Shown here: piece by piece, positions 34,201-47,266 of the stretch | Layout: every line of letters starts with the position of its first letter | Numbering within the stretch: position 1 is the stretch's first letter | Assembly: GCA_003415625.1 (NCBI GenBank) | Contig: PYIU01000005.1 | Span: 1,059,001-1,123,000, forward strand | Source: Aquanectria penicillioides | Lineage: Eukaryota; Ascomycota; Sordariomycetes; Hypocreales; Nectriaceae | Length of the DNA stretch: 64,000 bases | Reading direction: 5' to 3' | The notes under the pieces: model-generated | Told to the model about the DNA's origin: nothing | Seen by the model: only the letters and a program-made list of their open reading frames with translations | Databases searched by the model: none | Translations under genes and position numbers: made by a program

Positions 34201-37200
34201 GATATCGAAACCCTGCCGCTCGTTGTTCAGATCGACCTGCAACGCCTCGACGAAACCTTCAGCTGGTTTGGTGGCCTGAGCAGCTTCCTTAATATGAGTG
34301 CCTCGATTGCATCAAGCCCCTCGCCTACACCCAAACCCGCACCGCTTCCTGTACAGAAGCCCCGAGGTGTCCGCTTCGACACGCCCATTGACCCTGGAGA
34401 TGAATCAGCGGCCTCGGAGAATAAGGTCAACCTCAGGATCGGTGGTTGTCTGGTGGAGCTATATGGAAGGGATTGCAGCGTGGCAGCCGAAACAACCGCC
34501 CTGAAATTAGTCAGTCGAGAGGAGGGGATCGGCATAGCTTGCAGCATGATGCGAGTTTCCGGGCCGTTCTTAACGAACTCGAATGCAGATCCTGCTATCA
34601 ACACTGAAATCGGAGGCGTTCGGCTAGATTTCCTGATGGCACCCCAGGACTCAGACCTTGAGAAATTGCTGGAACTTATCATTCCCACAAAGGTCAAATT
34701 CGATCACGGTGATGACGAAATCATGGTCGACACACTACTGCGTCAACGAAGGAAGGGCTCTGTTTTGAGGGCCTCGGTTGAAACTGTCAATGTTCGTGTC
34801 CGGAACATGTCACAGCTTTCAGTTCTTCCCAATCTCGGCGAAGAAATCGCGAAGCTTTCCACAGTTGCCAAATATCTTCCAGAGGATGACCGGCCAGGGC
34901 TCTTGACTCTCGGGAAGATCCAGAAAGTGGGTATCAGCCTGGACTTTGGTGGCAAACTAGGCCATCTGGGTGCAGATATCAAGGATTTCCACGTCGGCCA
35001 CATCACGATGCCTTCCCTCGTTGCTATCGCAATCCACGGTATTTCGGTGAAGAGAAACAAGTCTGAGGAGTTGGTTGGCAGCTCTGCATTTGGTCCAAAG
35101 GAAATCCCTTCACGAGGACCTGTCATTATGGCGAGAATGATTGGAGACGAAATCGAACCAGTCATCAAATTGAAGATGCAAGATGTCAACATCGAATACC
35201 GAGTTCCCACTATTATGGATATCTTGGACCTAGCTGAAGACGCGACACCGCAAGATTTCGAGGCTAGCCTTGCTGCTTCAGTGGCGAACCTTGGAGATCA
35301 AGCACATCATGCTCTAGCAAGACAACCAGGGTCTCCTTCAGAGAAGGCGAAGGCAGGCAAGCCAATGACTCTGGATATTGGCTTCCGCGATTGTCTTTTG
35401 GGCCTAAACCCTCTTGGCCAACCCTCAAAGATGGTTATCGCACTAACAGATGCCCATTTGGTTGCTGTGTTGCCCAAGGATGTCGATACAAACGCTGTTC
35501 TCAACATCAACAAGGCCTCTATTCTCCTTGTTGACGATTTTGCCCTGCTCGCCGAAAACGAGTTGCCTATGAGCCAGCGGCCTCGCGCCTCATCGTCTAC
35601 GTCCCGGCAGGTTGTAGACATGTGCGCCCGTGGTTATGTAGATATATGCTACATTTCTTCAGCAAAGGCGACCATTGAGATCACCGCCAACGAAGATGGA
35701 GAAAAGCAAGTAAACGTCGAGCTGAGAGATGATCTCCTGGTTCTAGAAACATGTGCTGATTCAACACAAACCCTCATCTCATTGGCTAATGCGCTTAAGC
35801 CGCCAACACCCCCGAGCAAGGAGAACAAGTATCGCACCAAGGTGATACCTGTTCAGGATCTTCTAGCCTCCATCTCGGCCGAGGCTTTTGGTAAACCCGA
35901 AGGAGAGTACGACTTCGATCAAGACTTTGCCGGCGCCCAAGAGATGGCTGGTAGTGGCTCAGACGCGTTTTCTACCGACAGCCCACTGCAGGTTGAATCT
36001 CAGTTTTATGAGGAGGAGCCGGTTGGCGAGGAGCTTTTCGATGCTACAAGTAGCTCCATCCTGTCTCATGGGACCACAATGAAAGATACCAACGAAGGTG
36101 TTCTGTTAACTGGCTTTGACCCTTCATCCACGAGCCAAAGCCAAGGCTCTGAGGAAACGGACGACCTAATCATTCACGATGATTACTATGGCCGTGATTC
36201 GTCAAAGGACGGCAAAGCTAAGGTCTGGAACTCAAATAAAAACACCTACGACAGGGCCCCCGGTGGACTGGTCAAGCGAAGCCCACTTCGAGTCTCTGTC
36301 CGAGAAGTTCATGTGATTTGGAATCTCTTTGATGGTTACGATTGGGCCCATACTCGAGATGTAATCACCAAGGCTGTGCAAGATGTGGAAACCAAAGCAT
36401 ATGAACGTCAAGCACGAGCCGGCCAACCCAACGTGTACGAGGAAGAGCTGGAAGATGAAGAGGCTATTGGGGACTTCCTGTTCAACTCGATCTACATTGG
36501 TATCCCCGCGAATCGCGATCCCCAGGAACTTTCCCGTGCAATTAACGAAGGCCTGAATGACAATGCAACCGAGACTGAGTCTATCGCGACGACGGCGTTT
36601 ACTGCAACTACTAATCGAACAGTCCGGTCTCGCCAGCCAAGGTCGAAGAAACTCAGACTCAAACGCAGCAAGCATCATAAGATCACATTCGAACTCCAGG
36701 GTGTGGACGTGGACTTGATTGCGTTCCCTCCTGATTCTGGAGAGACCATCAGCAGCATCGACGTGAGGGTCAACAATTTGGACATTTTTGACCACGTTCC
36801 AACCTCTACGTGGAAGAAGTTTGCTACATATGATCAAGACATGGGCGAGCGTGAGCTAGGCACCAGCATGGTCCACCTCGAGTTACTGAACGTCAAGCCT
36901 CAACCTAGCCTTGAAGCCTCGGAAATTGTTTTGCGAGCAACCTTACTACCCCTCAGACTACATGTTGACCAAGACGCCCTTGATTTCATTACTCGATTCT
37001 TCGAGTTCAAGGATGATAAGGTTCCGGTACACTCTTCCCCAAGCGATGTACCGTTCCTTCAACGGGCGGAAGTCAACGATGTTCCCGTAAAGCTCGACTT
37101 CAAGCCAAAGAGAGTTGACTATGCTGGTCTTAGGTCTGGACATACGACCGAGTTCATGAACTTCATCGTGCTGGAGGAGGCCAGAATGGTCTTGCGCCAC

Positions 37201-37938
37201 GTCATCATTTATGGTGTTTCTGGATTTGATCGTCTTGGCAAGACACTAAATGATATCTGGATGCCTGACGTGAAGGCGAACCAACTCCCTGGCGTCTTAG
37301 CTGGCCTTGCTCCTGTGCGCTCAATCGTCAACGTTGGCAGTGGATTCAAGGATTTAGTTGAAATCCCTCTTCGCGAATATAAGAAAGACGGTCGTGTCAT
37401 CCGCAGTATTTCAAAGGGCGCTGCAGCATTCGCAAGAACCACTGGTACTGAACTAGTCAAGTTGGGTGCCAAGCTCGCTGTCGGAACCCAGTACGCACTG
37501 CAAGGTGCTGAAGAGATGCTCTCAGAGCCTCAACAATCCGAGGGTACATGGGAAGATGATGATCTCGACGCAGAAGAAAAGAAGCAAATCTCCCTATACG
37601 CTGACCAACCTACAGGCGTAATATCTGGGATCCGAGGCGGGTACCGCTCCCTGACTCGGGACGTCAATCTGGCCCGCGACGCCATCATTGCTGTTCCCGG
37701 AGAAGTTATGAGCAGCCAGTCGGCAGGTGGTGCGGCCAGGGCGGTATGGAGGCGTGCGCCAACCATCATATTCCGGCCTGCCGTGGGCGTCACAAAGGTG
37801 ATCGGTCAGACCTTGATGGGTGCGACAAATTCGATTGATCCAAACAACCGACGTAGGATCGAAGAGGTATGTTTCCGCTTGTTTCCCCTTTGCGTAATTA
37901 TATTCTAACAGAGACTTTAGAAATACAAGAAGCACTAA
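31291..37938 (+). CDS. atg2: Autophagy-related protein 2 (lipid-transfer protein)
   Basis: Bridge-like lipid transporter that links the ER to the growing phagophore with Atg9 and Atg18. 2179 aa, normal for filamentous fungi. Exon 1 31291-31464, exon 2 31519-37866 (6.3 kb, uninterrupted), exon 3 37921-37938 encoding only KYKKH and the stop. The chorein-type N-terminus is in exon 1 and early exon 2 ([37 protein letters not shown]). Residues about 190-720 are Ser/Glu/Pro-rich and probably disordered. The C-terminal ATG_C region begins near residue 1950 ([59 protein letters not shown]). There are no frame breaks, unlike the three genes near the left end. The tiny last exon is supported by GTATGT...CTTTAG and would be missed by simple ORF calling. 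Confidence 0.95.
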
Positions 37939-40104
37939 ACTCGATCTATGACGAGGTTCATGGCGGGCCTCTTTAACGAAAGCCCTCTCTCACGAGGATG
38001 GATGCTATTCATGACATGCACATATGATGGAGCAGCTACATAACGGATTATACCTACAGAATTTTTGTTTTTCGCTTTTTCTCTCTTTGTTTCTTTTTAT
38101 CAATCTCTATCAGCTTGACACTTTTTACAAAGGCTTGTTTCCATTTTGCACAGACAGCGGGTTTGGGTTGGGACATCCGTCACTTTAAGAATACACTCAA
38201 CGCATCCATCCATGATAGATTGGCGAAAAATGGAACGCCTCCTGTTGATGTACATGCATAGACCCTGGGGCAGGAAGGATTGTGGTGTTTATTTGAGTCA
38301 GGAGTTGGATTCCAGAAATCAGAATGTTGCTGTTGCTCTAGGCTCTTTGTTCTTTTTTCTTTGTCGCTGGGGATATCGGGCAATCAAAGTTCTTTGCATA
38401 GATGATACCTATCAGAATGATGTCCTTATTGCACACTATACCTACCAAAGACACGCTAACATTTTAAGATGGGTTTCGCTTGAAAACTCCCGTTCAAGCC
38501 CTGTTCCCTATCCTCTCTTGTTACGACTATCTTAAGTCTTTCTTTACTCAGAAGTGGTCGTCAATCCCTCTCTGCTCCTCTTGCGCCTTTCTCTCACGAT
38601 TCACGTCGACCCACCACTTATGCGTCTCTTCCGTCCCCGTTCACTTCCCTTTCTCATCAATCTCGTCCCAAGGGCATGGGGCCGAGGCTCTTTGACAAGG
38701 AGCAGTTATGACGCACGATGTCAGAATGGAACTTTGAGTATAGGCCCAATTAAGACTTGACCGGAACCTCGGTAGGCCATGTACCTCATCGCTATTTTCT
38801 TTCCCATATAGTATTGATCATTCGGACTCCACCCGCATTCCTTATTATCAGCTTGGTAGATAGGCGCCAATGTGGTTGGCTCGTCATGCAACCGCTTCCT
38901 GAGAAAGGGCACCTAGTCAGCGAATTAGGACGCGCACTCTCCAACAGCTATGCAAGCCACGCCGTACAATGAGTCTATGCAGATCCTCTCTGACAGGCCG
39001 CACTGTGGCCAACCAACAGCAATGTGTGTAGAGCATTCACTTGATGAGTACGTTGCCTGATGCCATCATCTACGAAATAGCATGCGGATTGTGTCGTGCA
39101 GTAGCAGGTGGCTACTCAATTCGCCGGACCAGAAAAAATGCTTTCATTATCCGGGAGATCCAGGGACGGATCTGCCCGCTACGTCCACGGTTACCTGAAA
39201 TACCTACCGTCCATCACCAACCCATGGGGGGTTTTTTTTTTCTCCCTTTCCCCCAATGGCATGGCTTGGTGTGTTGTATCGTCGTTGCAGCTACAAGGCT
39301 TTCCAGTGGCCGGACATGTCGCCCGCGAACGAAGAGGTGGGGGAGTGTCTGGGTAAATAGGGAAGTCGGATCACCCGGCTTGCGAGTCTGCAGGATGGAA
39401 GCCAATGCAAAAACGAAACAAGTCTGAGCATTGCATAACTATGAGACGGGGGGGGGGGGCCCACGCGTGCAGCAATGCGACGGCCAGATCGATGCAATTC
39501 CGGGCCGGTTTATGGAGGTCAGTATAGTAGGCGCCGGCGCCTTTGGATGATGCAATTACAGTAACGACGGGCGAGATAATGCAAAAACCATGCCACAATG
39601 GAGCTCGATAACCCACAGCCCAGATCCCTTGGACGTACCAATAGCGATGGGGTAGATATCGATTCGCAAGCCCAAGAAAAATGGAGTTGATGGGGAAGTG
39701 TGCCATGTATGGTACCTATCTGTGCCACCACACGTTACAGGAAGGCGGAGGGGCAGCTGATGGATGGAATGAGACGAGGGAGCTACGAAGGTGGTGTTGA
39801 GCGAGAGGGGTAAGCAGGACGGACCGTACGAGGACGGAACTACGGTATTAGGTATTGTTCAATTCGGCTTCCCGACTATGGACGACGATGAAGGCATTTC
39901 CCACCCCAGACCGGATGTGAGGCCGATGCGATGGGCGTGTGAGACGAGAATTATTCGTAGAGGGAGTGAGTGATCGGATGCCTCCGACGGCCTGAGGTGA
40001 GTGAGGTGGAAGGCTCATCGGGAGCTACACCGTAGCACCACCAACCACCGCCAGCGCCCACCAGCATCCACTACCTATTCAGTGACCCATCGGGCCATAG
40101 CATA

Positions 40105-40133
40105 CCTAGGTAGGTAGGTAGGTAAGTAGGTAA
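40105..40133. repeat. (TAGG)n short tandem repeat
   Basis: CCTAGG followed by imperfect TAGG units. Related TAGGTAGGTA words recur near 41512-41523 and 41638-41645. Confidence 0.7.
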
Positions 40134-40618
40134 TTACATACTGTGTCCCCCCCTACAGTATCCGTATCCGTACCTGGCTGGGCACATTACGACGGACTCC
40201 AAAGACGCAGTCAGTACGGAGTGTACGTATCTTTCTGTTGAGAGCATTGTCATTTCGCAACGTGGAGACTCCAGCACTTCTAGCCCACACGGTGAGACTC
40301 GAGCCTCACCAGGCACGGCGGGCCGCCATTCGCCACTCTAAATTCGGTGAGCATCACCCCCCCGAGGAAACAAACCCTGGACCGACTGGACTCCACGGGA
40401 GGAGACAGGATTTGGGATTAGGGGGGATCGAGAGGCGGCAGCCGGCAGGGGGGAAGGGTTGCTAACTTGCTAGCATAGCATACGGAGTAGTTGGTGACTG
40501 CCGGGCCAAGCAGTCACAGAGTTCAACAGTTTCCAAAATAGCAACACGCCCAAACACGACATGGCTTTTTGATGGTGGTGGTGAAATTGGCTTCCTTTTC
40601 TCGTGCCGCCTCAACGCA

Positions 40619-40670
40619 CACGCTCACGCCCACGCTCACGCCCACGCTCACGCCCACGCTCACGCACACG
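40619..40670. repeat. 12-bp minisatellite (CACGCTCACGCC)
   Basis: About four tandem copies of a CACGCTCACGCC unit with a degenerate end. Multiple-of-three unit length keeps all frames open, giving spurious Thr-Pro or Val-Ser-Gly ORFs. Confidence 0.9.
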
Positions 40671-42045
40671 CAGCAGCCGCCGTCGCCGCCGCCGCTCGCC
40701 TCACCTTGTGGTGTCGTTGTCGCCGTCACTAGGTATCTGCTAGCACGCACGCCCCCTCCCTCCATCACTGAGACCTGCTCTCTCCCTTCCCAGGGCGGCA
40801 CGACCGTGGTCTACTGGCGGTCCGTCCGCTGTGGTCGGAGGAATTGACGGGCATTTTGTCTAGGCGGGTTGGAATGGTCAATGGGGCCTCCTCTCAACAA
40901 AGATACCTAGACTGCGCCAACCCCTGGAAGTCTCTCGAGGGACGCGCCGGACTTGGATGTGGTGGCGTACCTAGGTAGCAGCATTGCTTGTGCAGCCAAA
41001 CGGCCGGGACGTGGAAGCTTGAACCTAGCATGGCGAAAACACACACTGGGGAGCTGGAAATCAACCACCGAGTCCGACTGTCTGACTGACTGACTGGCTG
41101 GCTAGCTGACTGTTGAAGGGGTTTCGCATTCACGACGGCTACAACGACGACGGAGATGAAAAGCAGCTCGGCCGACCAGGTCCGTCTTCGGAAAAACGAG
41201 CCCTCGTAACTACGATCGGAGCAAAAATGGTATTCCTCATTCCTCATCGCCGACGACAGGAACAGCGTGCGGTCCCGGTGGCCCGCGGCAATTGCACAAG
41301 AGAAGCTGGCCGCTGCCGTCGGAATAATCGCCGGTGCTGTGTGCGAGTGTGCGAGAGAGCGAGAGAGCGAGCCAGTCAAGAGTGACTCTCCCCGGCCAAA
41401 GGGGACTCCCGAGGAACCGAGCTGGCGGGTTCCTGGGACCCCTTGGTCCTTGCCTTGGGCCCTGCTTGGCCTTGGCTTTCAGCAGCTCAAAGCCTCAACC
41501 TGCAGTAACTAGGTAGGTAGGTACATAGCAAGTGGGAACAGACGCGTGGGGCATGAGATCCCTCGTTCGCTCGGTATTCGGTGTCACGGCTCGCCCTAGA
41601 GCTCGAGCTCGTCTCTCGCCTGCCCCCCCTCTATGTACCTAGGTAACTTATTCTGTGCCTCACTCACCGTCTCTACACAGAGAGCTCGCACTCTCTACGT
41701 ACATCCCCAGGGACCCAGCCTGGTCTCCAGTGCCGTGCCGACAGGCGATCGCTAGCCTCATTGCCGCTTTTGGCGTCGGGGACCCTTGACACATCGAACT
41801 TTGAATGTCACGCTGAGGAAACAAACGTGAATCACTGGTTTCACTTTTATTCTTGCCCGGCTCGTGGCCGGGTTGTGCTTGAGATTGCGTGTCTATTGTT
41901 GTGGCTCAGCCATCTCGTATCTCCTGATAGAAGATCCATCTCCGAATCCAAGATCTATGGTTGAGGAGGCGAGACAGGAACCGTCCGTAGCAAGCCCCCC
42001 CCCCCATGTAACTTGAACCAGATCTTCTTACCTCACTTTGGAATT

Positions 42046-42065
42046 TTATTATTATTATTATTATT
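42046..42065. repeat. (ATT)n microsatellite
   Basis: About six ATT units within an otherwise non-coding stretch. Confidence 0.85.
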
Positions 42066-43943
42066 TTCCCCTGCCGAGCCAGATTATCGCCGAACCACCA
42101 ACATGGGTGGTCGGGGGCATGCAAAGGTTACCACGGAATAAGACGTCCATCTTTAACCTGGTTAAAGCGGCGCTGCTCCACCCTAGCAGCCCACGCGCGC
42201 GGTGCCTTTCCCTGCTTTGCGAAGCTTCCTCAACGAGTTCCAGTTCGCTCCCAGTTCCGTTCCGTTGTTTTTCTGGCTGCGATTTCCGACGGAGGATGCG
42301 ATCACCATGTACGTAACAGGCACGGGAAAAAAGGTTAGGTGCCGTAGCAAAACCTGCATCAAAGTACAGTACGTATGCGGTCCATGATGGCGCCACCTTT
42401 TCCCCTCTCACGCTCTCATCTATCTCATCGCCGCCGATGCCCTAAAAGCTGCGTGTGCAAACGGGGTGGAAGCATCCCAGGTTCAGGCGGGGAGGAAGAC
42501 AGCAGTAGCACGTGGCCATCTCTTCTTCACTTGTGTTCCAAGGTCCTTCTCTCCCTCCCTCGTCGGGGCCAGGGTCTAGGCAGGCTCGGACCCTGACTAT
42601 CCATCCAACCATACCCGCCATCTGAGTGAGGCGAAGTCTCAATCTTGGATGGCGTTTCCGCCCGCCGCTTCCCTCGTCTCCCCCCGGTGAAAGCACTTTT
42701 TAGTCGAACTTTGGGCGTGGGCCTGAGACAACTTCCCCGGTTGTGGAAAGTTGGTGGAGGACGACGAGCTACATACGTAGGAGCTACCCAAGTTGCCAGT
42801 GCAAGTCAGCAGGGCCAGAGAGGCCACAAAGACTACAAGGGGGGAGGGGGGGTGGACTGGAGAGCTAGAGAACCTGGGGACAAGGCGGCGCCGCCATTGG
42901 GGGGTGTGATTGGCCCTCAACACGCTAGAAGTGGTGTTGGTGCATGCTGCTTGTGCTTCTGCAGGTCGGCCGTCAATCTGGCTTGCAAGGTCGAGGTCGG
43001 TCAGAGAGAGAGCTGCTGGCCGAGTGCATGAAGCCGCGGTACCGCGCATTGCGGAGCAGACAGACAGGTGCTCGATCACCTGTAGCTACGGACTACTGTG
43101 CTGAACTAACACCGACACTGGCGGACATCGGCTTCCATCCCCCCCCTCCCCCCCCTCCCCCCCTGCTATCCCCATCCTGGCCTTTTTCTTAGTGACGGGT
43201 GACCAAGTTGAGATGGATCCTCCCATCTCCCATCGCGATCAGGCAATGATGAATGGGGAGTGGGGAATGGGGATTGGGGAATGGGGAAGGGTGTGTGCCA
43301 AGTGAGAGAAGCAGAGGGAGAGAGCTCAGGGCAAAAGCACAATGGGTGCGCGCAAGGTGCAAGGTGCAAGGTGCAAGCAAGCATGTTACAGAGCAGCCAT
43401 GTTGTTGGAAAATCAACAGGCGGGTGGGTGGTGGTGGACTGGTGGTGGTAGGGTGACTCGACATCTCGCTTTCACACACCCTTCTCCGTCGGCCCCGCCA
43501 TCCCCAATCCACCACCACCACCACCACATCCACATCGGCCTCCGCCATCCCCCATCCATCGGCACAGCCCTTGTCCGTAGTTACCCTTTCGCATCTGCAT
43601 TTGTATTTGGTGTTCGGATGCCGTAGCTGTAGCTGTAGTCATAGTCGTACGAACAACTATATCTAGACCACCCTCTTCTGCCCTTCCCGTCCGCTTCCCC
43701 TCCTCCCTCTTCCCCCTCCAACTTGGATCATCACATCACATCTCATCACATCACATCCAACTTGCTCGGGTTATCTACTCCTGCTACTCCTGCTGCTGTC
43801 CGTTCCTCTCAGCAGTCCATCAACCTATCTACTTCGTCGTAGCAACTCAATTCCGTGTGATCTCATCGGCTTCCCATTGCCTGATTGCCTCTGTCGCCCT
43901 CGTCACAAGCCAAACCTTTCCCACCCCGTCCATCACATTCACA

Positions 43944-44626
43944 ATGTCGAGAATCACCGCTCCCGCCTCAAAACTCGCCCGCGCCGTCGTCATCGACTCG
44001 CAGCGCAGCGCCGGCGCATCTCTGATGCCCAAGTACGACGAGCTCCTACGCTCTCGTCGCAATGACGAGGTATGTCTGCAAAACCATTGATGGTGTTGGC
44101 TTTGGCTGCCCTCAGCTCTTCCTCGTCACGTCCTCGTCCCAAGATATGAAGCTCGCGCTAACACTGCAATCAGTCCCGTCGCATCACCACCACCCACCGT
44201 CCCACCCCCCAGCCTTCAATTGCCAACCGGACCAAGCCTCTGATGCAGGGCTTCCACTCGTCGTCTCCCTCGCGGACGCCCTCTTCGCACCTCGACGCCA
44301 CCGTCATCCCCGCGCTCCACGCGCTCCCCTCCTCCTCTGAGCCCCTTCCGCGCATGCCGCTGCTCCCCGACAACTACGGCGCCTACCACGCCTCCATCTC
44401 CGACGCCACCGACCTGTCGACTCGCGCGGGCACCATCGTCGCCGCCAACCCGGACGTCGTCATCCCCGGCGCGCCCCTCGCCGACGTCGAGGGCATCACC
44501 ATCGACGGCGTCGAGCTCAAGTTTGCCCACGAGCAGCCCCAGCAGCAGGACCACAGCACCATCGTGAGCGACCTGTGGCGCGGCCTGGTTGAGGACGTCA
44601 TGGGTCCCCAGAAGAAAACCGCCTGA
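43944..44626 (+). CDS. Hypothetical protein, 192 aa
   Basis: Not recognised. Exon 1 43944-44069 and exon 2 44174-44626 join in phase (GTATGT...CAATCAG). The N-terminus is basic and Ser/Ala-rich (MSRITAPASKLARAVVIDSQ, then PKYDELLRSRRNDE), and exon 2 opens with Arg/Thr/Pro-rich sequence. Together they could form a mitochondrial targeting region. The second half is acidic and ordered-looking, with AANPDVVIPGAPLADVEGIT and IDGVELKFAH, then DLWRGLVEDVMGPQKKTA. No transmembrane segment is evident. Strong third-position GC bias, a good start context (tcacaATG) and a plausible intron support a real gene. Its neighbour Rae1 is convergent about 660 bp away and gives no functional hint. Confidence 0.7.
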
Positions 44627-45284
44627 TCTGTCACGCAACCCAAAATTGCCAATGGCGGGGGGGGGACGAAACCCTCTGCTTTGTCACGATACGAGGAAGC
44701 GGGGGCCAACCGAGAAGGACTGCCTTTTTTTTTCTTTTGTTTAAGCCAGGGTAACGGTCTTTCATGATAAACCGACCTTGCCGGAATTGGGGGGAATATC
44801 AGCGTTGTAATTGCTTCCGTGTTAGTGCGAGAGACTCATCGTCGTCTCTCCTATGCGCGCTGTCATAATTATCTACCTATGCTCGAGCTCGAGCTCGAGC
44901 TAGAGCTACGAATAGCTTTCATGATTTGGACGAATCACCAAAAATATTCAACATGGATTGATTGACTACTCAAAAGAGAAACCATTGCTTTCATTGTGTA
45001 TGTGACAAAATTTTTCAATTTCCATCCGGTGCTACCTAAAGTGCTTGTGCCATGTGTTTGTTTTGATAGTTTGTTGTGTGTGTTGGTGTATCTATGGTAT
45101 CATCTCTCGTAACACCTCCCCTTTTCACTATCCTTATTGAGCACTCACTGGCCCCATCCATATCCCTCAACTCTCTCAGCCTCCCTTTTACAGTTGCACA
45201 AACTCAATGACCAATCCAACTAGCTGCTGTCCCTTTCCCTGTCGGCTCATCGGCAATACCCCGCCCATTGTCACAGCCATCTAT
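44627..45284. other. Convergent 3' spacer
   Basis: About 660 bp between the 192-aa gene and Rae1. It contains the palindromic GAGCTC/CTCGAG repeat at 44881-44906 and T-rich 3' UTR-like sequence. No gene was seen. Confidence 0.55.
44881..44906. repeat. Self-complementary GCTCGA tandem repeat
   Basis: About four GCTCGA units (the last changed to GCTAGA). Every unit boundary is palindromic (CTCGAG/GAGCTC), so either strand can fold into a hairpin. Confidence 0.8.
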
Positions 45285-46505
45285 TTACCGCTTCTTCATC
45301 GAGGGTCGGGGCTTGCACTCCTCGGGATTGACGGGGTGCAGCATGACCTTAGTAGGGTGGTCCTGAGTGTTGTGCTGGTAGCCCTTGGACCAGTCGTAGC
45401 TGACAGCGTAGGCAAAGATGCTGCCGTTCTTGTTGAAGGTGGTGGCGGTGATGCTGCCACCGACGTTTGGGTAGCCCTTGAGACGGTGCTTGGCGTCCTT
45501 GTCCCAGAAGTGGAACGTGCCGTCAGAGCCGGCCGTGCTGAAGGTGCCGTGAACGGGATGGAAGGAGATATCGTTGACGGCATAGACGCTGGTGACGTTG
45601 TTGACGGCAGGGTCGCGGTGGCACTTGAAGGAGAAGTTGGAGCTGATATCTAGTTAGAGTCTGGGCGAACGCACATGCTAGGATCGAAAAAAAACATACC
45701 TTGAGTCCTTGTCCTCCACATACTGGATGGCACATCGGCCCTCGATGCTACCAATGGCGAAGCCAGCCGAATCGGTGAAGCAGCTCACCACCCGAGTCTG
45801 CCACTTCAGGGGGCTCTGCAGCGTCTTGTAGAACTTGGTGGGGTTCTTGAGGTCGATGACGTTGATGTAGCGGTCGGCCGTGCCAACAACGCAGAGATTG
45901 TCGCGGACATCCATCGTATAGACTCGCTCCTGGCAAGTCACGGTGGCAGCGGGACCCTGTTGTCGGAGATCCCAGTACTTGACAGTCTTGTCCCAGGATC
46001 CCGATACGACCATGGGGCCGCTACCGCTGTCGAAGAACCGGCAGGTTCGCACGGGCTGGTCGTGAGTTCCCACGACGATATCCTGCTGCGAAGCGAGATC
46101 GCAGACCTTGACGTTCTTGTCGGCGCCAGCGGAGGCGATTTTCGTTCCATCCTGTCTCCAATGTTAGCTCATTCCTCCAGCTACACGCCGCCTCCCTCGA
46201 AGTTGGACACAACCGTCGGAGGGCGCCTAGCAGAGACATACTTTGGAAAAGTCGCAGTTGAGGACGGGTTGGCTGTGTTCGTAGGCGTGTCGGCCCTGGC
46301 TCTGGCCGCTCTGGTTGATCTCGTAGATGCGGACCTTGTTGTCCCAACTGGCGACAGCAAGGAAGTCGGGGCCGTTGGGAGCAGGGGAGAAGGCGAGGTC
46401 GGAGATGCTGTCTGAGGGAGGGTCGCTCAAGGCAACATCGTTCTTAAGGTCGCCGGTGGTGTTGGTCGTGGCCGAGCTCGCGGCAGCGCCGAATAGTCCC
46501 GACAT
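45285..46505 (-). CDS. rae1: mRNA export/nuclear pore WD40 protein Rae1/Gle2
   Basis: 357-aa beta-propeller protein that binds the GLEBS motif of Nup98-type nucleoporins and supports mRNA export. Exons: 46505-46242, 46151-45700 and 45642-45285. The third exon uses the ATATCAG acceptor (45645-45643), which restores phase; the nearer CTAG at 45652-45649 would not. WD repeats are visible: FLAVASWDNKVRIYEI, IASAGADKNVKVCDLAS, MVVSGSWDKTVKYWDLRQQG, CVVGTADRYINVIDL and GTFSTAGSDGTFHFWDKDAK, with the Rae1-specific AVSYDWSKGYQHN near the C-terminus and the basic tail SMKKR. Length and motif order match the family. The start at 46505 (MSGLFGAAA) is typical, with an FG-like N-terminus. Confidence 0.95.
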
Positions 46506-47128
46506 GATTGCGACGGCAAACGCGAAACGATCTGACTATTGTTTTTTTTCTCTCGTCCCTGAAGGTGAGCTTAGGCACCGCGTACGCGACAAAATGTGAC
46601 AATCTCAATCGCGAGATGGCCTCTTCGTTCGATGGGGAAAGGTTGTTTCTGAGGGAAGAGTCGGTCGTGTCGTTGAGGATGGATTCGCAGGCATATGTAT
46701 GTCGAGGTGAAGAATAGGCACGGAGGCAGCTACCCAGCCTCGTTGACGCGAAGCTCGGATTGGCTCTTGCTCTGTCACTGCACGCTGAAAAAAAAGGATT
46801 TACGGGCACCCCCACGACTGGTAAAATCACACCCGTGGCAATAAACTGACAATGTAATTACTGAACGACGGTGACTTTGGGGAATTGTTCTCTACGATAT
46901 TTAGAAATAATATTCAATATTTTTCTCCCTTGCACCCAGACTCGAAAGACCAAAAGCATACAGCTCTCGGTGGTCATCGTGTTTGTTTGTCCAACCAACA
47001 GCTCTAGCCATTCAGCGCCACACCAATCTTGCTGCCAGTTCATGGCACTCTCACTGCTAAATTTCATAAATGTACCACTAACAGATAGGGAAATGAACTT
47101 CTCCTCAGCCTGATTGCTTCGAGGCTTC

Positions 47129-47266
47129 TCAAGCCTCCACCCTCATCCCCTCAAAAAGGAACATGTCATCTCGGAAGCGATCATACTCCTCTCTCATTGA
47201 CTGCTCGACATCAAAGTGGGCATTTTGCCGTATCCACACAAGCACGGTGCCTTTATCATCACGTGA
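47129..47266 (-). other. Possible orphan exon or gene remnant (45 codons)
   Basis: Directly after an acceptor-like TTTCTTAG (47274-47267, minus strand) is an open frame of 45 codons. It has natural protein composition: GTVLVWIRQNAHFDVEQ, MREEYDRFRDDMFLFEG, then MRVEA and a stop. It looks like the last exon of a real protein, but no partner exon is apparent at higher coordinates. It overlaps the CACGTGAC at 47260. I do not recognise the family. Confidence 0.3.

Larger units (their letters stand above)
37939..43943. other. Long intergenic region (6 kb) rich in simple repeats
   Basis: No gene was recognised on either strand over 6 kb, the longest such stretch apart from 46506-52231. The sequence is a patchwork of GC-rich, C-run, G-run and short tandem-repeat segments, with repeated TAGGTA words. 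Open frames present are low-complexity. The last 300 bases are a CT-rich leader of the gene at 43944. Unrecognised ncRNA or lineage-specific genes cannot be excluded. Confidence 0.5.

Noticed and set aside
40523..40847. Frames with Val-Gly-Val-Ser or Thr-Pro-Thr-Leu repeats
   Set aside because: Artefact of the 12-bp minisatellite; no support beyond it.
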